This document shows, in pieces, positions 1-6,619 of a stretch of DNA of 10,646 bases. Where the stretch lies: NCBI GenBank assembly GCA_027014185.1, contig JALWEK010000118.1, positions 1 to 10,646 on the forward strand, in the 5' to 3' direction. The position numbers and the translations under genes were made by a program. Numbering within the stretch: position 1 is the stretch's first letter; each line of letters begins with the position of its first letter. The notes under the pieces were generated by a model. It ran no database searches, was not told the origin of the DNA, and saw only the letters and a list, made by a program, of their open reading frames with translations. The stretch comes from Aquificaceae bacterium (GTDB lineage: Bacteria; Aquificota; Aquificia; Aquificales; Aquificaceae).

Positions 1-481
1 CCTTAGAGTGTTTGACCACGGAGGTCCTGTAAACGTTCAAGGGAAGGAGCCTGTAGCCTTTTTGAGGAAGCCCGTCGATTAGCTCCCTCCTTCCCTGCTC
101 CGAACGGGGCACGAGGACGAGTTCACCCTTTCCCTCGGGAAGCTCCTCGAGGATACCGGCGGCGGAATTCTCCCTGGGAACTATATCGACCTTAACGCCC
201 CTCTCCTCTAAGGCCTTTCTGGTTTTCTCCCCTACCGCAACTACCTTGACCCCCTCGGGCACTTTGTACCTTTCCAAGAAGAACCTGACCGCCTTCTGGC
301 TCTGGAATATGATCACATCCGGTTTCTCCCGGGGAAGCTCGAAGGCGAGGCGGTCCGTTTTGATCAGTGGAAGGGCCACGACCTCAAAGCCGTACTTTTC
401 GAAGACCTTCCTGTCCCTTTCTATATCCTCCTGAGATCTCGTCAGGATGACACGCTTTGCACAAGGTTGCTCTCTATCCAT
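1..481 (-). CDS. hemD: Uroporphyrinogen-III synthase (HemD), C-terminus cut by window edge
   Basis: Translating the minus strand from the ATG at 481 gives about 160 residues before the left edge; the family is usually about 240-260 residues, so the C-terminal third is missing. The start reads [19 protein letters not shown], where RVILTR is the usual opening strand of HemD. Later segments [14 protein letters not shown] (a 'TS-AV' type stretch), [18 protein letters not shown] and [20 protein letters not shown] fit the two-lobed HemD fold. The enzyme cyclises hydroxymethylbilane and inverts ring D to make uroporphyrinogen III for heme, siroheme and cobalamin. Its start lies inside the trmFO end (40-base overlap). 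No in-frame ATG, GTG or TTG lies downstream before the conserved strand, so ATG 481 is the only sensible start; the purine-rich GAGGGA directly abutting it is a poor ribosome site, suggesting coupling to trmFO translation. Confidence 0.88.
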   Translation of the reverse strand, partial: MDREQPCAKRVILTRSQEDIERDRKVFEKYGFEVVALPLIKTDRLAFELPREKPDVIIFQSQKAVRFFLERYKVPEGVKVVAVGEKTRKALEERGVKVDIVPRENSAAGILEELPEGKGELVLVPRSEQGRRELIDGLPQKGYRLLPLNVYRTSVVKHSK

Positions 482-1767
482 TCCCTCATCTCGTTTATAG
501 CTCTCTCTGCCATAATCTCCTTGCGCTTCCTCTTATCTTTTACCTTTTTCTCCAGCGGAGGCAGTAGTCCGAAAACAGGGTTCATGGGCTGGAGCTCACC
601 CTCCTTTGAAGTTATGTATCTGACGAGGGCCCCGAGCATAGTCTCTGCCGGAGGCACGACAGGATCGCTGCCCTCCAATAATCTGCCCGCGTTTATTCCC
701 GCGAGTATCCCTGTGGCGGCTGATGCCACGTAACCCTCAACTCCGGTGATCTGACCTGCGAAGAATATGTTCTCCTTCTTCCTCATGTTGAGGAACGGCG
801 TCAGAACCCTGTTTGACTGGATGAAGGTGTTCCTGTGCATGGATCCGAGTCTGACAAAGACCGCGTTCTTCAAGGCGGGGATAAGCCTGAAGACCCTCTT
901 CTGCTCTTGGTAAGTTAGCTTGGTCTGGAAACCTACAAGGGAGAGAAGAGTTCCCTCCTTGTTCTCTCTCCTAAGCTGAACCACGGCAAAGGGTTGCTCT
1001 CCAGTTCTGGGATCTACAAGTCCAACAGGCTTCATCGGGCCGAAGAGGAGCGTCTGGTACCCCCTTCTGGCCATCTCCTCTATGGGAAGGCACCCCTCGA
1101 AGTGAACTGCCTTTTCGAAGTCCTTTGGCTCCACCTTCTCCGCCTTTAAAAGCTCTTCGTAGAATATTCTGTATTCCTCTTCCGTCAGGACGCAGTTGAA
1201 GTAGTCGTCCCCCCCCTTGCCGTACCTGGAACCCCAAAAACCCTTGGAAAAATCCACACTCTCCGCCTCAACTATCGGGGAGATGGCGTCGTAGAAGTAT
1301 AGGGTGTCGAAACCTACCAGCTCCCTTATGTGCTCGGTAAGCTCCTCCGAGGTAAGCGGGCCTGTGGCCACTATAACTATCTCGTCCTCAGGGATCCTCT
1401 TTACCTCCTCCCTCCTGACCTCTATGTTGGGGTGGCCCTCGATCTTTTCCGTTATGTAGCTTGCGAAGATCTCCCTGTCCACGCCGAGAGCTCCCCCAGC
1501 AGGCACCCTAGCCTCCTTGGCAGCCTCTATGACGAGGGATCCTAGCATGCTCATCTCCGCCTTCAGGAGCCCTGCGCCGGTGGTAAGCTCCATACCTCCG
1601 AGGGTGTTGCTGCATACCAGCTCTGCCAGCTTATCGGTTTTGTGGGCGGGGGTTTTATTCTTAGGTCTCATCTCGTAGAGGATTACCTTGTGGCCTTCGT
1701 TGGCCAGTCTCCAGGCGGCCTCCGTTCCGGCCAGACCACCACCGATGACGATTACTCTGTCTTTCAT
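442..1767 (-). CDS. trmFO: TrmFO, folate/FAD-dependent tRNA (uracil-5-)-methyltransferase
   Basis: The 441-residue protein has the usual family length. It makes m5U54 in the T loop of tRNA using methylenetetrahydrofolate and reduced FAD, instead of the SAM-dependent TrmA route. The N-terminus holds a dinucleotide-binding strand and glycine loop ([18 protein letters not shown], residues 5-22), followed by the TrmFO signature [11 protein letters not shown] with Cys52. A second cysteine, Cys226, sits in [12 protein letters not shown]. These match the two functional cysteines known in Bacillus subtilis TrmFO (53 and 226). The C-terminal part carries the second FAD/NAD segment [25 protein letters not shown]. 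The gene follows the SPFH gene after 22 bases and overlaps hemD by 40 bases, so the three probably share a transcript. The ribosome site is weak (AAGGA, about 18 bases upstream); an in-frame stop just upstream fixes the ATG start. Confidence 0.97.
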   Translation of the reverse strand: MKDRVIVIGGGLAGTEAAWRLANEGHKVILYEMRPKNKTPAHKTDKLAELVCSNTLGGMELTTGAGLLKAEMSMLGSLVIEAAKEARVPAGGALGVDREIFASYITEKIEGHPNIEVRREEVKRIPEDEIVIVATGPLTSEELTEHIRELVGFDTLYFYDAISPIVEAESVDFSKGFWGSRYGKGGDDYFNCVLTEEEYRIFYEELLKAEKVEPKDFEKAVHFEGCLPIEEMARRGYQTLLFGPMKPVGLVDPRTGEQPFAVVQLRRENKEGTLLSLVGFQTKLTYQEQKRVFRLIPALKNAVFVRLGSMHRNTFIQSNRVLTPFLNMRKKENIFFAGQITGVEGYVASAATGILAGINAGRLLEGSDPVVPPAETMLGALVRYITSKEGELQPMNPVFGLLPPLEKKVKDKRKRKEIMAERAINEMREWIESNLVQSVSS

Positions 1768-1789
1768 CGCAATTTATTAAATATATCCT

Positions 1790-2665
1790 TCACTTTCTCC
1801 CCTTCATCTCGGGGAGCTGGATTATGGGGGTCATGTTCGTGTCGTATGGTATCAGGATTATGGTGTTGTTACCGCTCTCGGCGTATGCCTTTATGTTCTC
1901 AAGAAACTTCCACATCAGGTACTCCTTCGTCAGAGATCCTGCTATTATCCTGTTGGCCTCCGCTATCCCCTTGGCCTCTATCTTCTTCCTCTCGGCCTCG
2001 AGCTTTTCCTTCTCCACAAGGAACTTCATCCTCTGGGCCTCCTCTAAAGCCCTTCTCTTCTGCTCTATCGCCTCTACAACCTTCCTTGGGAGCTTTATGT
2101 CCCTGATGAGGATCTCATCAAGCAATATAAACCTTTTCTCGAGCTCGCTCCTGACCTGCTGGGCTATCCTCTGCTGAATGAGGGACCTCTCCTGATAGAC
2201 CTGTGCGCTGTCGAGGGTGGCTATCACGTCCCTTACTGCCGACCTTATGACGGGCTTTATTATCCTGTCCTCATACCAGGGGCCGTACTCTATGTATATT
2301 TCCGCCGCTTTGTCGGGCTGTATTTTGTAAAGGGTCGTGAGCTCCACGTTTATGGTGAGTCCGTCCTTTGAGAGGGCGTTTATGGAGTTAGAACCCGTCA
2401 GGTCGTAGCTGTGGGTTCTTACAGACATCTTTTCCACCCTCTGTATGAAGGGGATTATCAGATGCAGGCCCGGTCTTAGCTCCTCTGTGCTGGCCTTTCC
2501 GAGGGTCAGCTTGACGCCCACGTATCCGCTCGGGACGACCACGAACGGGTTGGATATAAGAACAAGTAAAACTATTACCGCAAGTATAACGCCGAGGGCT
2601 ATAAGCCCCTTGGGAACCTTCGGCATCTGGGGCGGTCTTTGATATCTCTGAGGGTCAAAGTCCAT
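1790..2665 (-). CDS. SPFH/prohibitin (band 7)-family membrane protein
   Basis: This 291-residue protein starts with a short proline-rich segment (1-19), then one hydrophobic helix (about 20-38, LIALGVILAVIVLLVLISN) and the SPFH/PHB domain (about 40-200), with typical motifs VPSGYVGVKLTLGKA, LRPGLHLIIPFIQRVEKMSVRTH and RSAVRDVIATLDSAQVYQER. A charged coiled coil follows (about 195-240, rich in E, K, A and R), then a C-terminal tail. It is closest in layout to prohibitins and HflC-like proteins, which form ring-shaped assemblies at the membrane; HflK/HflC modulate the FtsH protease. No partner hflK or ftsH is in the window, so that link is family knowledge only. It heads the minus-strand group with trmFO and hemD. 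It starts 25 bases from the divergent cinA start; an AAGGAG lies 15 bases upstream of the ATG, rather far for a normal ribosome site. Confidence 0.92.
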   Translation of the reverse strand: MDFDPQRYQRPPQMPKVPKGLIALGVILAVIVLLVLISNPFVVVPSGYVGVKLTLGKASTEELRPGLHLIIPFIQRVEKMSVRTHSYDLTGSNSINALSKDGLTINVELTTLYKIQPDKAAEIYIEYGPWYEDRIIKPVIRSAVRDVIATLDSAQVYQERSLIQQRIAQQVRSELEKRFILLDEILIRDIKLPRKVVEAIEQKRRALEEAQRMKFLVEKEKLEAERKKIEAKGIAEANRIIAGSLTKEYLMWKFLENIKAYAESGNNTIILIPYDTNMTPIIQLPEMKGRK

Positions 2666-2690
2666 AGATGTATATAATAACTCCTTACCT
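2666..2690. promoter_or_regulatory. 25-bp divergent gap with AT-rich core, probable overlapping promoters
   Basis: Only 25 bases separate two divergent start codons. The gap holds an AT-rich core (2671-2680) that reads TATAAT at 2673-2678 on the plus strand and TATTAT at 2679-2674 on the minus strand, so it can act as a -10 box both ways. For the minus strand a fair -35 (CTGGCA, 4 of 6 to consensus) lies 17 bases away, inside cinA. No good -35 is seen for cinA. If these boxes are used, both mRNAs would start within a few bases of the ATG, i.e. be nearly leaderless; cinA indeed has no Shine-Dalgarno. This is inference from sequence only. Confidence 0.35.
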
Positions 2691-3386
2691 ATGGAATGCC
2701 AGGTTTGTTTAGCTGAAGGGGAGAGTAAACATGCAGTTTACGTTCTCAGGACCTTCGATATAAGCCTTGCTGAGATAGAGGTAAAGCTAAGAGGCCTGGA
2801 TTTTACCTGCGAGGTCTCCCTTTCGGGTGTTGATCTCGAGTTCAGAAGTAAGGAAGACTGGGGGAAGGCTAGAAAAGTGCTCAAGGAATTTGTTTATTCT
2901 GAGAGTCCAAGTCCTATGGAGAAGGTTGTGGGAGACCTCCTAAAAGAAAGAGGTTTAACGCTCTCCACCGCAGAGAGCTGTACGGGCGGTTTGCTTTCCG
3001 CGAGGATAGTGAACGTTCCGGGGAGTTCCGAGTACTTTTTAGGGGGGGTGATCGTCTATTCGAACGAGCTCAAGAGAGCCCTTCTTGGAGTGAAGGAGGA
3101 AACGCTTAAGGAGTTCGGGGCCGTTTCAAAGGAGACCTGTCTTGAGATGCTTAAAGGTCTTAAGGAACGCTTTGGGACCGATTGCGGGATAGCCATCACG
3201 GGGATAGCCGGTCCGGGCGGCTCTGGAAGTAAGCCCGAAGGTCTTACATACGTGGGAGTCTATCTCGGAGATAGGGAAGTTGTGGAGGAGAGGATATTTG
3301 GTATGGGAAGAAACCCTAACAGGTTTCTATCGTCCCAGGTGGGTTTGAACATCTTAAGAAAGATGATAATTGAGGAGGCATCATGA
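2691..3386 (+). CDS. cinA: CinA C-terminal/PncC-type NMN amidohydrolase with short N-terminal linker domain
   Basis: The 231-residue protein carries the CinA C-terminal domain from about residue 76: AESCTGG (94-100), VNVPGSSEYFLGGVIVYSN (107-125), GAVSKET, ITGIAGPGG (169-177) and KPEGLTYVGV (181-190). This domain deamidates nicotinamide mononucleotide to nicotinate mononucleotide in the pyridine nucleotide cycle. Residues 16-75 (YVLRTFDISLAEIEVKLRGL...ARKVLKEFVYSES) resemble the KH-like middle region of full-length CinA, but the first, MoCF-like domain (about 170 residues, ADP-ribose pyrophosphatase) is absent: an in-frame stop lies at 2649-2651, upstream of the start. It is thus longer than stand-alone PncC (about 165) and shorter than CinA (about 400+). 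No Shine-Dalgarno precedes ATG 2691 and no other in-frame start exists before residue 76. A good purine site at about 2717-2725 fronts an out-of-frame ATG that stops after ten codons. Ends in an ATGA overlap with lpxA. Confidence 0.9.
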   Translation: MECQVCLAEGESKHAVYVLRTFDISLAEIEVKLRGLDFTCEVSLSGVDLEFRSKEDWGKARKVLKEFVYSESPSPMEKVVGDLLKERGLTLSTAESCTGGLLSARIVNVPGSSEYFLGGVIVYSNELKRALLGVKEETLKEFGAVSKETCLEMLKGLKERFGTDCGIAITGIAGPGGSGSKPEGLTYVGVYLGDREVVEERIFGMGRNPNRFLSSQVGLNILRKMIIEEAS

Positions 3387-4174
3387 AAGTACACCCGACG
3401 AGCATTGTGGGAGAAGAGGTAAAGCTCGCAGAGGATGTTGAGGTAGGGCCATTTTGCATACTTGAAGGCAGAGTAGAGGTTGGGAAGGGAACCAAGATAG
3501 GGGGCAGGGTAACGATAAAGGGCAGGGTAAAGATAGGAGAGAACTGCAGGATATACGAGGGTGCTGTTATAGGTGAGGACCCCCAGCACCTGAAGTACGA
3601 AGGGGAGGAGAGCGAGGTCATCGTAGGAAACAACGTGATAATAAGGGAGTACGTGACCATCCACAGGGGAACTAAGCTCGATAAGATGAAAACGGTTATC
3701 GGGGACGACTGTATGCTTATGGCGTACTCTCACGTAGCTCACGACTGCGTTGTGGGAAGGGGAGTGATAATGGCCAACTGTGCTACCCTCGGAGGGCACG
3801 TGGAGGTAGGCGATTACTCCTTCATAGGTGGTCTTTCTGCGGTTCATCAGTGGGCCAGGATAGGGGCGTACGCAATGGTGGGAGGTCTTACGGGAGTTTC
3901 CCTAGACATACCTCCCTTCACGAGGGCCTCTGGTCAGCACGCTCTTCTCTACGGGGTTAATACCGTAGGTCTTCAAAGGAGGGGCTTCTCCAAAGAGAGG
4001 ATCTCCGCTATAAAGAGGGCGTACAGACTCCTTTTCAGGAGCAACCTCCTGAAGAGGGAGGCGATAGAGAGGCTCAGAAAGGAGTTCGAGGGTAACGAGG
4101 ATATAGAGATGCTCATAAGGTTTATAGAGACATCTAAGAGGGGGGTTGCACGGGATGCGGGAGGTAAACCATGA
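3383..4174 (+). CDS. lpxA: LpxA, acyl-ACP--UDP-N-acetylglucosamine O-acyltransferase
   Basis: The 263-residue enzyme matches the family length (262 in E. coli). It moves a 3-hydroxyacyl chain from ACP to the 3-OH of UDP-GlcNAc, the first step of lipid A synthesis in the cytosol. Residues 1-185 are left-handed beta-helix hexapeptide repeats, followed by a helical C-terminus. The catalytic histidine is His120 in YSHVAHDCVVG, equivalent to E. coli His125; His94 (TIHRGT), His117, His139 (GGHV) and His155 (AVHQW) match the other conserved histidines. QHLKYEGE and NTVGLQRRGFSKERISAIKRAYR are also typical. The position of E. coli Gly173, which sets acyl length, is Gly168 here, so a long (C14-like) chain is possible. 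A strong GAGGAGG sits just before the ATG. It overlaps cinA by ATGA upstream and glmU by ATGA downstream. Confidence 0.97.
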   Translation: MKVHPTSIVGEEVKLAEDVEVGPFCILEGRVEVGKGTKIGGRVTIKGRVKIGENCRIYEGAVIGEDPQHLKYEGEESEVIVGNNVIIREYVTIHRGTKLDKMKTVIGDDCMLMAYSHVAHDCVVGRGVIMANCATLGGHVEVGDYSFIGGLSAVHQWARIGAYAMVGGLTGVSLDIPPFTRASGQHALLYGVNTVGLQRRGFSKERISAIKRAYRLLFRSNLLKREAIERLRKEFEGNEDIEMLIRFIETSKRGVARDAGGKP

Positions 4175-5571
4175 AAGCCGTTGTTCTCGCCGCTGGTTTG
4201 GGCACGCGCTTTAAGAGCGAAAAGCCCAAGGTCCTGCATGAGATACTTGGAAAGCCTATGCTCTGGTACGTTGTTAGTACGGTCAGACAAGGAGGCATAG
4301 AGGACATAGCCGTCGTTGTCGGCTACAGAGCTCAGGAGGTTATGGAGGCGCTGGGAGAAGGCTATGCGTACTACGTGCAGGAAAACCCTAAGGGAGGGAC
4401 TGCGGACGCGGTTCTGGCCTCCATAGACTTCTGGAGGAACTCCGAGGGATACGTCCTGATAATAAACGGGGACTCGCCGCTGGTAAGCCCGGAGACCATA
4501 CGCAACATGCAGAGGTTCCTCCACATGGTTGAGGAGTACGAGAAGATCCGCCTGGGCGGGGTCGTTTTGACCTCTGTGCTCCAGGACCCCACCGGTTACG
4601 GTAGGATTATAAAGGAGGAAGGAACCGACAGGATACTCAGGATAGTGGAGGAGAAGGACGCCACTCCCCAGGAGAGGAACGTAAGGGAAGTGAACGGCGG
4701 AGTCTATATGTTCTACATACCATATCTTTTGGAAGCCCTGTTCAAGATAAGTCCGAGTGAAAAAACGGGAGAGCTTTACCTGACGGACGTTGTAGCCTAC
4801 ATGGTATCGAGGGGCTATGAGGTCAGGAGCTTTATGGCCTCCGATCCTACGGAGATCCTCGGGGTAAATACCAGATGGGAACTCAGCTTTGCAGAGAACA
4901 TACTGCGCCTGAAACTTATAAAGTATTGGGCCCAGAAGGGAGTGACCTTCCACGTGCCCGAAACAGTGTGGATCGAGCCTGACGTGACCCTCTCCAAGAA
5001 CGTGGAGATCTTCCCCGGGGTCATGCTGAAAGGCAGAACCAGGGTGGGAGAGAACGTAGTTATAAAGACCGGCGCTATCCTGGAGGACTCCGAGGTAGAG
5101 GAGTCCGTTGTTATAGAACCTTACTCGTACGTATCCGGTAGCGTTATCAGAAAGAGGGCTAAGGTAGGTCCTTACGCTAGGGTGAGAGAGAACTCAGTTG
5201 TGGGAGAAGGCGCTGAGGTAGGCAACTTTGTGGAGGTAAAGAAGAGCGAGATAGGCAAGGATGTGAAAGCCAAGCATCTGGCCTACATAGGTGATGCCAC
5301 CGTTGGGGACTCTTCTAACATTGGGGCCGGCGTGGTTACGGCAAACTACGACGGCAGGAAGAAGCACAGGACCGAGATAGGAAAGGGGGCCTTCATCGGT
5401 AGCAACTCCCTCCTTGTGGCTCCACTTAGGTTGGGTAACTTCTCCTACGTTGCTGGGGGTTCTGTGATTACAAAGGATGTACCCGAGGGGGCCCTTGCTA
5501 TAGAAAGGTCCCGTATGAGGATTTTGAAAGATAGAGGCAGAAGGCTCCTGGGGAATCACGAGGACCTCTGA
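4171..5571 (+). CDS. glmU: GlmU, bifunctional GlcNAc-1-P uridyltransferase / GlcN-1-P acetyltransferase
   Basis: The 466-residue protein has both halves of GlmU. The N-terminal uridyltransferase domain (about 1-235) shows LAAGLGTRFKSEKPKVLHEI (6-25), GGTADAV (75-81), NGDSPL with metal-binding Asp101, NGGVYMF and GVNTR with Asn233. The C-terminal half (about 250-455) is a left-handed beta-helix, with YARVREN, VEVKKSEIG, KAKHLAYIGDA (His369, the E. coli His363 equivalent), GAGVVTANYDG and the tail AIERSRMRILKD. It acetylates glucosamine-1-phosphate and then adds UMP to give UDP-GlcNAc for peptidoglycan and LPS. The start is fixed by GGGAGG six bases upstream and by the ATGA overlap with lpxA, whose substrate it makes. 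Its last 16 bases overlap the convergent end of the PilZ gene. Confidence 0.97.
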   Translation: MKAVVLAAGLGTRFKSEKPKVLHEILGKPMLWYVVSTVRQGGIEDIAVVVGYRAQEVMEALGEGYAYYVQENPKGGTADAVLASIDFWRNSEGYVLIINGDSPLVSPETIRNMQRFLHMVEEYEKIRLGGVVLTSVLQDPTGYGRIIKEEGTDRILRIVEEKDATPQERNVREVNGGVYMFYIPYLLEALFKISPSEKTGELYLTDVVAYMVSRGYEVRSFMASDPTEILGVNTRWELSFAENILRLKLIKYWAQKGVTFHVPETVWIEPDVTLSKNVEIFPGVMLKGRTRVGENVVIKTGAILEDSEVEESVVIEPYSYVSGSVIRKRAKVGPYARVRENSVVGEGAEVGNFVEVKKSEIGKDVKAKHLAYIGDATVGDSSNIGAGVVTANYDGRKKHRTEIGKGAFIGSNSLLVAPLRLGNFSYVAGGSVITKDVPEGALAIERSRMRILKDRGRRLLGNHEDL

Positions 5572-6155
5572 GACTTGAGAAATAGATCAGAGTAAACCTT
5601 TTGTAGGAGCTCGACCATATCGTTGTTACCGCTAAGCACTTCCAAAACCGTTAGGTCTTCTTGGCTCCTTACCACCTTTCCCCTCAACCTTACGTTCATG
5701 CCTCTGTACCTTATCGAGAGCTCGCACTCACCGGTAGGTAGTATTTCCCCTGTTCTGAAGCTGATCGAGCTCAAGCTGAGATCTACCAGCTTTCCGGAAT
5801 ACTTCTTATCGCCGCAGGTAACAGTTGCTTCAATCTCCAGCAGGTTCTCCACGTTTACCCGTGGCAGCTTCCTCTTGTCTTCCGTAACAAAGTCAAGACT
5901 CGCCAGCACACCCCTCTCCTCCCTGCCCAGCACCCTTATCTCTGCAACCAGCCTTCTGTCATCTTCAACGAGAATGTACAGAACGTCACCCTCTTTTATC
6001 CCCTCTCCTACTTTGGAAGGAAATATGTGCCTTAACCTGACCTCTTTATTATTGACAGGGTAGATCGTGAGACCTACGGGCACGTACCTGCCTCCGGCAG
6101 GAGCGAATCCCCTGTACCTTTTACCTGACCTGAAAAGCTTCGTTGCGTCTGTCAC
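5556..6155 (-). CDS. YcgR-like PilZ-domain protein, possible c-di-GMP flagellar brake
   Basis: The 199-residue protein has two parts. Residues about 20-92 look like a beta-rich YcgR-type N-terminal domain (GDVLYILVEDDRRLVAEIRVLG). Residues about 93-175 are a PilZ domain with the RxxxR loop (R95-KLP-R99) and a D-x-S strand at D125-L-S127, and a short helix closes the protein. PilZ domains bind c-di-GMP; YcgR-type proteins act on the flagellar switch (FliM/FliG) or stator. The usual Gly of the D/NxSxxG motif is Ser130 here, which could weaken or change binding. The start is a GTG: a perfect AGGAGG (6163-6168) lies seven bases upstream, and the first 35 bases overlap the J-domain gene. It is last in the operon headed by fliM, which supports a motor role. 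Binding and target are inferred. Confidence 0.83.
   Translation of the reverse strand: MTDATKLFRSGKRYRGFAPAGGRYVPVGLTIYPVNNKEVRLRHIFPSKVGEGIKEGDVLYILVEDDRRLVAEIRVLGREERGVLASLDFVTEDKRKLPRVNVENLLEIEATVTCGDKKYSGKLVDLSLSSISFRTGEILPTGECELSIRYRGMNVRLRGKVVRSQEDLTVLEVLSGNNDMVELLQKVYSDLFLKSQRSS
5566..5592. repeat. Short inverted repeat at the glmU/PilZ-gene convergent end
   Basis: CTCTGA (5566-5571, containing the glmU stop) pairs perfectly with TCAGAG (5587-5592) around a 15-base loop. It sits where two convergent transcripts meet, so a weak two-way terminator or mRNA-end structure is conceivable, but the stem is only six pairs, the loop is long and no clean T tract follows. The downstream arm lies within the PilZ coding sequence. 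Confidence 0.2.
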
Positions 6156-6618
6156 TTAAGTACCTCCTAAGTACCTGGTAGTAATAGTTTATCTTTACCA
6201 TCTTCAGGTGCGCCTCCTTCGACCTTCCTATCCTATCTGGATGGTTCTCCCTTACCAGCTTCCTGTACCTTACCTTCAGTTTGCCTTCGTCGAGCTCTTC
6301 TAAGCCGAAGAACTCCATCGCCTCCTCTATCCTAACCGGGTACTTTTTGGGGTTCTTACAGAAGCTCCAGTAGGTTCTGACGTATGTTCTGACAAGGTGT
6401 TCCTTCGTGTGTCTAAGCTCCTCAAAGGAGGTTATTATTGCGGAAGGAGGGAAGTAGAAGATAAGGTCCCTTATTATGGATCTGTTGAACCACTCCCTGA
6501 GAAACCTCTCTTCCCCAAGGTGGTTGTACTTGGTGTATAGCTCGTAGAAGGAGGATATAAACTGATTCAGCCTGTTCTCGTACATGTATTCGATCACTTT
6601 TCTGCAGAAGGAGTCCAT
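6121..6618 (-). CDS. J-domain protein with unrecognised helical N-terminus
   Basis: The last third of this 165-residue protein is a J domain (about 97-155): EEAMEFFGLEELDEGKLKVRYRKLV, then the diagnostic HPD at 126-128, and the following helix AHLKMVKINYYYQVLRRYL. J domains stimulate ATP hydrolysis by Hsp70 (DnaK) through HPD. The J domain is C-terminal, and there is no G/F region or zinc finger, so this is a class C (type III) J protein. Residues 1-95 look helical, with many aromatic and charged residues (YELYTKYNHL, REWFNRSIIRDLIFYF, TYVRTYWSFCKNPKKY); I do not recognise a family. It starts one base after the stop of the PAS-MCP gene with GGAAGGGG as ribosome site, and overlaps the PilZ gene by 35 bases. 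Its place among motor genes hints at a client in the switch or chemotaxis complex; that is inference. Confidence 0.85.
   Translation of the reverse strand: MDSFCRKVIEYMYENRLNQFISSFYELYTKYNHLGEERFLREWFNRSIIRDLIFYFPPSAIITSFEELRHTKEHLVRTYVRTYWSFCKNPKKYPVRIEEAMEFFGLEELDEGKLKVRYRKLVRENHPDRIGRSKEAHLKMVKINYYYQVLRRYLSDRRNEAFQVR
6163..6168 (-). promoter_or_regulatory. Ribosome binding site deciding the GTG start of the PilZ gene
   Basis: On the minus strand a perfect AGGAGG ends seven bases before the GTG at 6155. It lies inside the 3' end of the J-domain gene and is the reason for choosing a GTG start with a 35-base overlap rather than the later in-frame GTG at residue 25. Confidence 0.8.
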
Positions 6619-6619
6619 A

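Noticed and set aside
1642..2177. Two plus-strand frames of 117-154 codons spanning the trmFO/SPFH junction
   Set aside because: Low-complexity Ser/Pro/Leu-rich products opposite well-recognised genes, with no motif.
3260..3847. A 195-codon minus-strand frame across the cinA/lpxA junction
   Set aside because: It is antisense to conserved LpxA and CinA motifs, rich in Tyr, His, Ser and Pro without recognisable pattern, and has no supporting ribosome site.
3973..4953. A 326-codon open frame on the minus strand across lpxA and glmU
   Set aside because: It lies wholly opposite two genes with clear catalytic motifs, and its product shows no domain or start context; it is a by-product of their codon bias.
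5566..5592. Rho-independent terminator between glmU and the PilZ gene
   Set aside because: The stem is six pairs with a 15-base loop and no T tract on either strand; kept only as a low-confidence inverted repeat.
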